Positions 60,272 to 64,000 of a DNA stretch of 64,000 bases are shown piece after piece. The notes under the pieces were generated by a model. It did not search any database and was not told where the DNA came from. It saw only the letters and a program-made list of their open reading frames with translations. Each line of letters starts with the position of its first letter. Within the stretch, counting starts at the first letter, position 1. Made by a program: the position numbers and the translations under genes. Source of the DNA: Methylobacillus gramineus (lineage in GTDB: Bacteria; Pseudomonadota; Gammaproteobacteria; Burkholderiales; Methylophilaceae). The stretch is from the NCBI RefSeq assembly GCF_020532675.1, contig NZ_JAJAVE010000001.1, positions 1,944,863 through 2,008,862 on the forward strand. The letters are read 5' to 3'.

Positions 60272-60655
60272 TTACTTAACTTCAACCTTAGCGCCAGCTT
60301 CTTCCAACTTCTTAGCAGCAGCTTCAGCATCAGCCTTGGAAACGCCTTCCTTAACAGCCTTAGGAGCAGCATCAACCAGGTCTTTAGCTTCCTTCAGACC
60401 CAGGGAAGTCAGTTCGCGAACAGCCTTAATAACGTTCACTTTGTTGTCGCCAGCTGAAGTCAGAACTACGTCGAACTCTGTCTTCTCAGCGGCGGCTGCA
60501 CCAGCATCGCCACCAGCTGCTGGTGCAGCTACTGCAACAGCAGCTGCAGCTGCGGATACGCCAAACTTTTCTTCCAGATCTTTGATCAGTTCGGACAGTT
60601 CAAGAACCGTCAGGGAAGCGATAGCGTCAAGAATTTCTGCTTTAGATAATGCCAT
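60272..60655 (-). CDS. rplL: 50S ribosomal protein L7/L12
   Basis: A 127-residue stalk protein: N-terminal dimer domain ([20 protein letters not shown]), Ala-rich hinge (about 35-60) and C-terminal factor-binding domain ([20 protein letters not shown]). It is present in several copies per ribosome. Confidence 0.98.
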   Translation of the reverse strand: MALSKAEILDAIASLTVLELSELIKDLEEKFGVSAAAAAVAVAAPAAGGDAGAAAAEKTEFDVVLTSAGDNKVNVIKAVRELTSLGLKEAKDLVDAAPKAVKEGVSKADAEAAAKKLEEAGAKVEVK

Positions 60656-60686
60656 TTGTTAATACTCCTGATAAATATGATATTGA

Positions 60687-61211
60687 TTAGGCTGCTTGCT
60701 TTTGATCGCGTACTGCAGCAAGACCACGTGCAAACTTTGTAGGTACTTCGTTAAGCGTACGTACAAATGTTGCGACTGGAGCCTGCATAGTACCGAGCAA
60801 CTTGGCCAGCAACTCGTCACGGCTTGGCAAGGCGGCTAGGGCTTGAACACCCTTTGCATCAATAACCTTGCCTGGCAATGCGCCAGCCTTGATGACGAAC
60901 TTGTCGTTAGACTTGGCAAAACCGCTCATTACTTTTGCCGCAGCAACTGGATCGGTAGAAATACCGAATACCAATGGACCGACCATGTCGTTCGCTAAAT
61001 CAGAAAAATGGGTGCCGTCTACAGCGCGACGAACCAGCGTATTTTTCATAACACGCAGGTAAACACCTGATTTTCTGGCTTCAGCACGCAACTTGGTCAT
61101 GTTGCCCACTTCGATGCCACGATACTCAGCAAGAACAATTGCCTGAGCCTGCGCGATTTGCTCGCTAACCTCAGCAACTACTGCCTTTTTCTGCTCAAGA
61201 TTAAGACTCAA
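60687..61211 (-). CDS. rplJ: 50S ribosomal protein L10
   Basis: A 174-residue L10 ([40 protein letters not shown]) that anchors the L7/L12 stalk. It is preceded by a 237-base structured leader, where the L10-L7/L12 complex is expected to autoregulate. GGAAGGAG precedes the start. Confidence 0.97.
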   Translation of the reverse strand: MSLNLEQKKAVVAEVSEQIAQAQAIVLAEYRGIEVGNMTKLRAEARKSGVYLRVMKNTLVRRAVDGTHFSDLANDMVGPLVFGISTDPVAAAKVMSGFAKSNDKFVIKAGALPGKVIDAKGVQALAALPSRDELLAKLLGTMQAPVATFVRTLNEVPTKFARGLAAVRDQKQAA

Positions 61212-61448
61212 GGTCTTCTCCTTCCGTTAATTAAGCATTTGCAGAAATCTGCAAACACCTTCCACGGCGACCTTTCATCAGGAATATTAATATCCTGTTC
61301 CGGGCTACGCCATCTGCGTTGGATTCAGCTAGAACATTGCCTCAATTAAACCCTTGCGGGCTCCTACGGTCTTTGATAACCCCACAATCGAAATTGCGGG
61401 CCCAAAGTTCTTTTTTGGCGCCGGCATATCACCGGCGCACTCAATTGT
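61212..61448 (-). ncRNA. L10 leader region
   Basis: The spacer between rplA and rplJ, on the minus strand, has a hairpin GCGCCGG/CCGGCGC (61418-61438), a stem CCCGCAAT/ATTGTGGG closed by a UUCG tetraloop (61381-61400), then GGAGCCCGCAAGGG and long folded sequence ending in GGAAGGAG. Position and layout fit the L10-binding leader found before rplJ in most bacteria. Exact ends are not certain. Confidence 0.6.
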
Positions 61449-62141
61449 TTAACCGAGGTTAAACTGATCCACACGCACACCAACACCCATGGTGCTAGAG
61501 ACGGATACCTTCTTCAGGTATACACCCTTGGATGAAGCTGGCTTGGCTTTGCTCAGCGCATCAAGCAATGCAGCCAGATTTTCCTTCAGTGCATCAACAC
61601 CGAAAGAAGCACGACCAATAGTGCAATGCACGATACCGCCCTTGTCAGTACGGTACTGCACTTGACCAGCCTTGGCATTCTTCACAGCAGTGGTGACATC
61701 AGGTGTCACAGTGCCAACCTTAGGGTTAGGCATCAGACCACGAGGACCAAGAACCTGACCTAGAGTACCAACAATACGCATTGCGTCCGGGGTTGCAATC
61801 GCAACGTCAAAGTCCAGGAAACCACCCTTAACTTGCTCAGCCAGATCTTCAAAACCAACGATATCTGCACCAGCTGCCTTAGCCGCTTCAGCTGCAGCAC
61901 CCTGGGCAAATACAGCGATACGCTTGGTCTTACCCGTACCATTCGGCAATACCAGGGCGCCACGCACCAACTGGTCTGACTTACGTGCATCAATACCCAG
62001 ATTGATCACGGCATCAACGGACTCATCAAACTTGGCAGTTGCAGCTTCCTTGACCAGAGTCAAAGCTTCAGCCACTGGATAGATCTTGTTACGGTCAACC
62101 TTGGCACGCAAGGCATCAATACGCTTAGAAACCTTAGCCAT
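61449..62141 (-). CDS. rplA: 50S ribosomal protein L1
   Basis: A 230-residue L1 ([40 protein letters not shown]). It forms the mobile stalk at the E site and in E. coli represses rplK-rplA. It directly follows the rplK stop with no spacer. Confidence 0.97.
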   Translation of the reverse strand: MAKVSKRIDALRAKVDRNKIYPVAEALTLVKEAATAKFDESVDAVINLGIDARKSDQLVRGALVLPNGTGKTKRIAVFAQGAAAEAAKAAGADIVGFEDLAEQVKGGFLDFDVAIATPDAMRIVGTLGQVLGPRGLMPNPKVGTVTPDVTTAVKNAKAGQVQYRTDKGGIVHCTIGRASFGVDALKENLAALLDALSKAKPASSKGVYLKKVSVSSTMGVGVRVDQFNLG

Positions 62142-62573
62142 TTATATACCCTCCACTTCAATACCCATACTGCGTGCGCTACCTGCAATAGTACGCACCG
62201 CAGCATCCAGATCAGCAGCCGTCAAATCAGGTGCCTTAGTCTTTGCAATTTCCTCGGCTTGAGCGCGAGTAATCTTGCCAACCTTATCGGTATGAGGACG
62301 AGGAGAACCCTTATCAATCTTGGCTGCCTTCTTGATCAGGATAGTCGCCGGAGGCGTCTTCATGATGAATGTGAAGCTCTTATCTGCAAACGCCGTAATG
62401 ACGACTGGAATTGGCAGACCTGGCTCCAAACTCTGCGTGGCTGCATTGAAAGCCTTACAGAATTCCATAATATTCAGACCGCGCTGACCCAATGCTGGAC
62501 CAACGGGGGGACTTGGATTGGCTTTACCTGCAGGAATCTGCAACTTGATATAGCCTATAACTTTCTTTGCCAT
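62142..62573 (-). CDS. rplK: 50S ribosomal protein L11
   Basis: A 143-residue L11 ([39 protein letters not shown]). It binds the GTPase-associated centre and is needed for RelA activation. Its leader (62574-62720) is rich in hairpins. Confidence 0.97.
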   Translation of the reverse strand: MAKKVIGYIKLQIPAGKANPSPPVGPALGQRGLNIMEFCKAFNAATQSLEPGLPIPVVITAFADKSFTFIMKTPPATILIKKAAKIDKGSPRPHTDKVGKITRAQAEEIAKTKAPDLTAADLDAAVRTIAGSARSMGIEVEGI

Positions 62574-62629
62574 CTGGAACTCCTAATTTGGGTAATCGCG
62601 CTTGATATCAAGCTCCCCAGTTTAGATAT

Positions 62630-62703
62630 GTAGTGCCTTACACTACGCCTGTCGCAAACCAACCATGTCGGAATGCGGAAAGCCGCACCCTGCCAAACGG
62701 CAG
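62630..62703 (-). other. hairpins in the nusG-rplK spacer
   Basis: On the minus strand three stems follow one another: CTGCC/GGCAG (62690-62703), TGCGG/CCGCA (62674-62687) and GTAGTG/CACTAC (62630-62646). The first two have four-base loops. They may be the L1 target or attenuators before rplK; I could not match an L1 consensus with certainty. Confidence 0.45.
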
Positions 62704-62720
62704 AGTACAGCTTAAAATTC

Positions 62721-63260
62721 TTACACTTCTTTTTCGATCTGACCGAAGTCCAGCTCAACCGGTGTTGCACGACCAAAGATCACTACAGAAACACGCAGCT
62801 TGCTCTTCTCGTAGTTGATATCTTCCACACTACCGGAGAAATCCTTAAACGGCCCATCAATTACCCGCACAGACTCACCCTTTTCAAAGGTCAGCTTCTG
62901 AGTAGGATTACTCTTACTGTCATCCATGCGCTGCAGAATGATCTCAACTTCTTTGTCCTTGATCGGCGTCGGCTTAAGCGCCGTACCACCAATAAAAGCT
63001 GTAACACGTGGCGTACTCTTAACTAGGTGCCAGCTCTGATCACTCATCTGCATTTGCACTAACACATACCCTGGATACAGTTTGCGCTCGGTGATGCTTT
63101 TGACACCATTCTTCATCTCGACCACTTCTTCTACCGGCACGAGAATTTCCCCGAACATATCACCGACATCAGAACGAGAAATACGCTCTTCCAATCCCTT
63201 TTTCACAGACTTCTCAAAACCAGAGAAAGCCTGCACTGCATACCACCGCATATCACTCAT
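62721..63260 (-). CDS. nusG: transcription termination/antitermination factor NusG
   Basis: A 179-residue NusG: NGN domain ([20 protein letters not shown]) and C-terminal KOW domain ([19 protein letters not shown]). The frame extends to 63296, but the ATG at 63260 overlaps the secE stop by one base (TGATG), the usual arrangement. Confidence 0.97.
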   Translation of the reverse strand: MSDMRWYAVQAFSGFEKSVKKGLEERISRSDVGDMFGEILVPVEEVVEMKNGVKSITERKLYPGYVLVQMQMSDQSWHLVKSTPRVTAFIGGTALKPTPIKDKEVEIILQRMDDSKSNPTQKLTFEKGESVRVIDGPFKDFSGSVEDINYEKSKLRVSVVIFGRATPVELDFGQIEKEV

Positions 63261-63607
63261 CAAGCGCCTCGCCCCATCAGATGCTTTACAGCCCACATAA
63301 AGCCAATATCAATAATCCAGAGGAAAATAGCCATGACAATCACCAGACCAAACACAGCCATAGTGGTTTGAATAGTCTCTTTGCGGCTAGGCCACACAAC
63401 TTTCCGGGTTTCAATAACTGCCTCACGCGCAAACGTGAATGCATCCTGACCCAGCACAGTTGTCTTCAGCAATAACAATGCAAAAACAATCCCTGCCAGT
63501 ACGGCCAGAATACGCAACACCAGCGCCTGATCAGCCAGCAAATAAAAGCCGGCAACACCAGCAGCAACAAGCAGCAGGGCGATTACCAGCTTAATTTTTT
63601 CGGTCAT
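63260..63607 (-). CDS. secE: preprotein translocase subunit SecE
   Basis: A 115-residue SecE with three transmembrane helices, as in E. coli ([35 protein letters not shown], and the essential third [18 protein letters not shown]) after the amphipathic [21 protein letters not shown] at 63616 would add three residues; the ATG at 63607 is preferred. Confidence 0.95.
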   Translation of the reverse strand: MTEKIKLVIALLLVAAGVAGFYLLADQALVLRILAVLAGIVFALLLLKTTVLGQDAFTFAREAVIETRKVVWPSRKETIQTTMAVFGLVIVMAIFLWIIDIGFMWAVKHLMGRGA

Positions 63608-63625
63608 ATTTTGCACTTAATATAA

Positions 63626-63701
63626 TGGCAGGCCAGGAGGGCCTCGAACCCCCAACCCTCGGTTTTGGAGACCGATACTCTGCCAATTGAGCTACTGGCC
63701 T
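63626..63701 (-). tRNA. trnW: tRNA-Trp (CCA anticodon)
   Basis: Acceptor stem AGGCCAG/CTGGCCT pairs fully; the anticodon loop reads CTCCAAA (anticodon CCA); the T loop GTTCGAG is present; discriminator G and CCA are encoded. The 76 bases lie between tuf and secE, the usual place. Confidence 0.97.
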
Positions 63702-63767
63702 AAAAGCTTCTTTTTAATAATGCACAAGGACTGCACAACTGATACAGCCCCTGGCATTTACGAGTAA

Positions 63768-64000
63768 TTACTCAAGTACTTTAGCGACGACACCAGCACC
63801 AACGGTACGGCCACCTTCACGAATCGCGAAGCGCAGACCTTCTTCCATCGCGATTGGCGCGATCAGCGCTACCGTGATAGATACGTTGTCACCAGGCATG
63901 ACCATTTCAGTACCCGCTGGCAGTTCTACTGCACCAGTCACGTCTGTGGTACGGAAGTAGAATTGTGGACGGTAGCCATTGAAGAATGGTGTATGACGAC
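63768..64000 (-). CDS. tuf: elongation factor Tu (copy B), partial
   Basis: The C-terminal 77 codons of a second EF-Tu gene, cut by the window end. By eye the 233 bases are the same as 47398-47630 of copy A. It lies upstream of tRNA-Trp and secE, a standard place for the second tuf copy in proteobacteria. Confidence 0.96.
   Translation of the reverse strand, partial: RHTPFFNGYRPQFYFRTTDVTGAVELPAGTEMVMPGDNVSITVALIAPIAMEEGLRFAIREGGRTVGAGVVAKVLE

Noticed and set aside
1..64000. CRISPR arrays, insertion sequences, prophage or integration sites
   Set aside because: No spaced direct-repeat array, transposase, integrase or att-like duplication beside the tRNA was seen; the only close tandem repeat is the 32-bp pair at 15511-15574.

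Overview
The window looks like chromosome of a methylotrophic betaproteobacterium, most likely family Methylophilaceae. This is an inference from the betaproteobacterial character of the ribosomal, RNA polymerase and nitrate-assimilation proteins, a GC content near 50-55 % judged by eye, and the pairing of a formate-dehydrogenase-like molybdoenzyme with assimilatory nitrate genes. I could not run a database search, so the genus is left open.

Left third (1-30,220). The window opens inside an FdhF/YdeP-type molybdopterin oxidoreductase, followed by a small winged-helix-like protein, a MocR-type regulator, and cstA with its ybdD partner on the other strand. After a small secreted protein and an ABC exporter comes a nitrate-assimilation island (about 8.3-27.4 kb, all on +): nasR (NIT plus ANTAR antiterminator), nrtABC, an outer-membrane porin, a soluble PilJ-type sensor, a siroheme methyltransferase (cobA), a 31-codon ORF, a NarK-type transporter, a PP2C/kinase fusion, nirB, nirD and a nitrate reductase fused to a CysJ-like diflavin reductase. 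Together these genes import nitrate, reduce it to nitrite and ammonium, make the siroheme, and supply their own regulators. Two leaders, before nrtA and before nirB, each carry an NtrC-like site, a sigma-54 promoter with exact GG-N10-GC spacing and an ANTAR-type hairpin with an A1/G4 hexaloop. Nitrogen limitation (NtrC) and nitrate (NasR) therefore probably act in series. A paralogue of the small secreted protein, then radC, coaBC and dut, close this part.

Middle (30.2-34 kb). rpmB-rpmG on + is followed by mscS-like and mgtE on the - strand, with a shared bidirectional terminator between the two groups.

Right half (34-64 kb, all on -). Read in the direction of transcription: second tuf copy (cut by the window end), tRNA-Trp, secE, nusG, rplKAJL, rpoBC, rpsL, rpsG, fusA, tuf, the S10 operon, the spc operon, and an alpha operon (rpsM, rpsK, rpoA, rplQ) from which rpsD is missing at its usual place. 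The spacers hold an L10-leader-like region, twin hairpins before rpoB, terminators after rpoC and tuf, a hairpin containing a promoter before rplN, and a four-segment, attenuator-like arrangement between rpsJ and rplC. That arrangement and the two NtrC/sigma-54/ANTAR leaders are the most interesting regulatory signals I found. I saw no CRISPR array, insertion sequence, prophage or wholly unknown multi-gene system.
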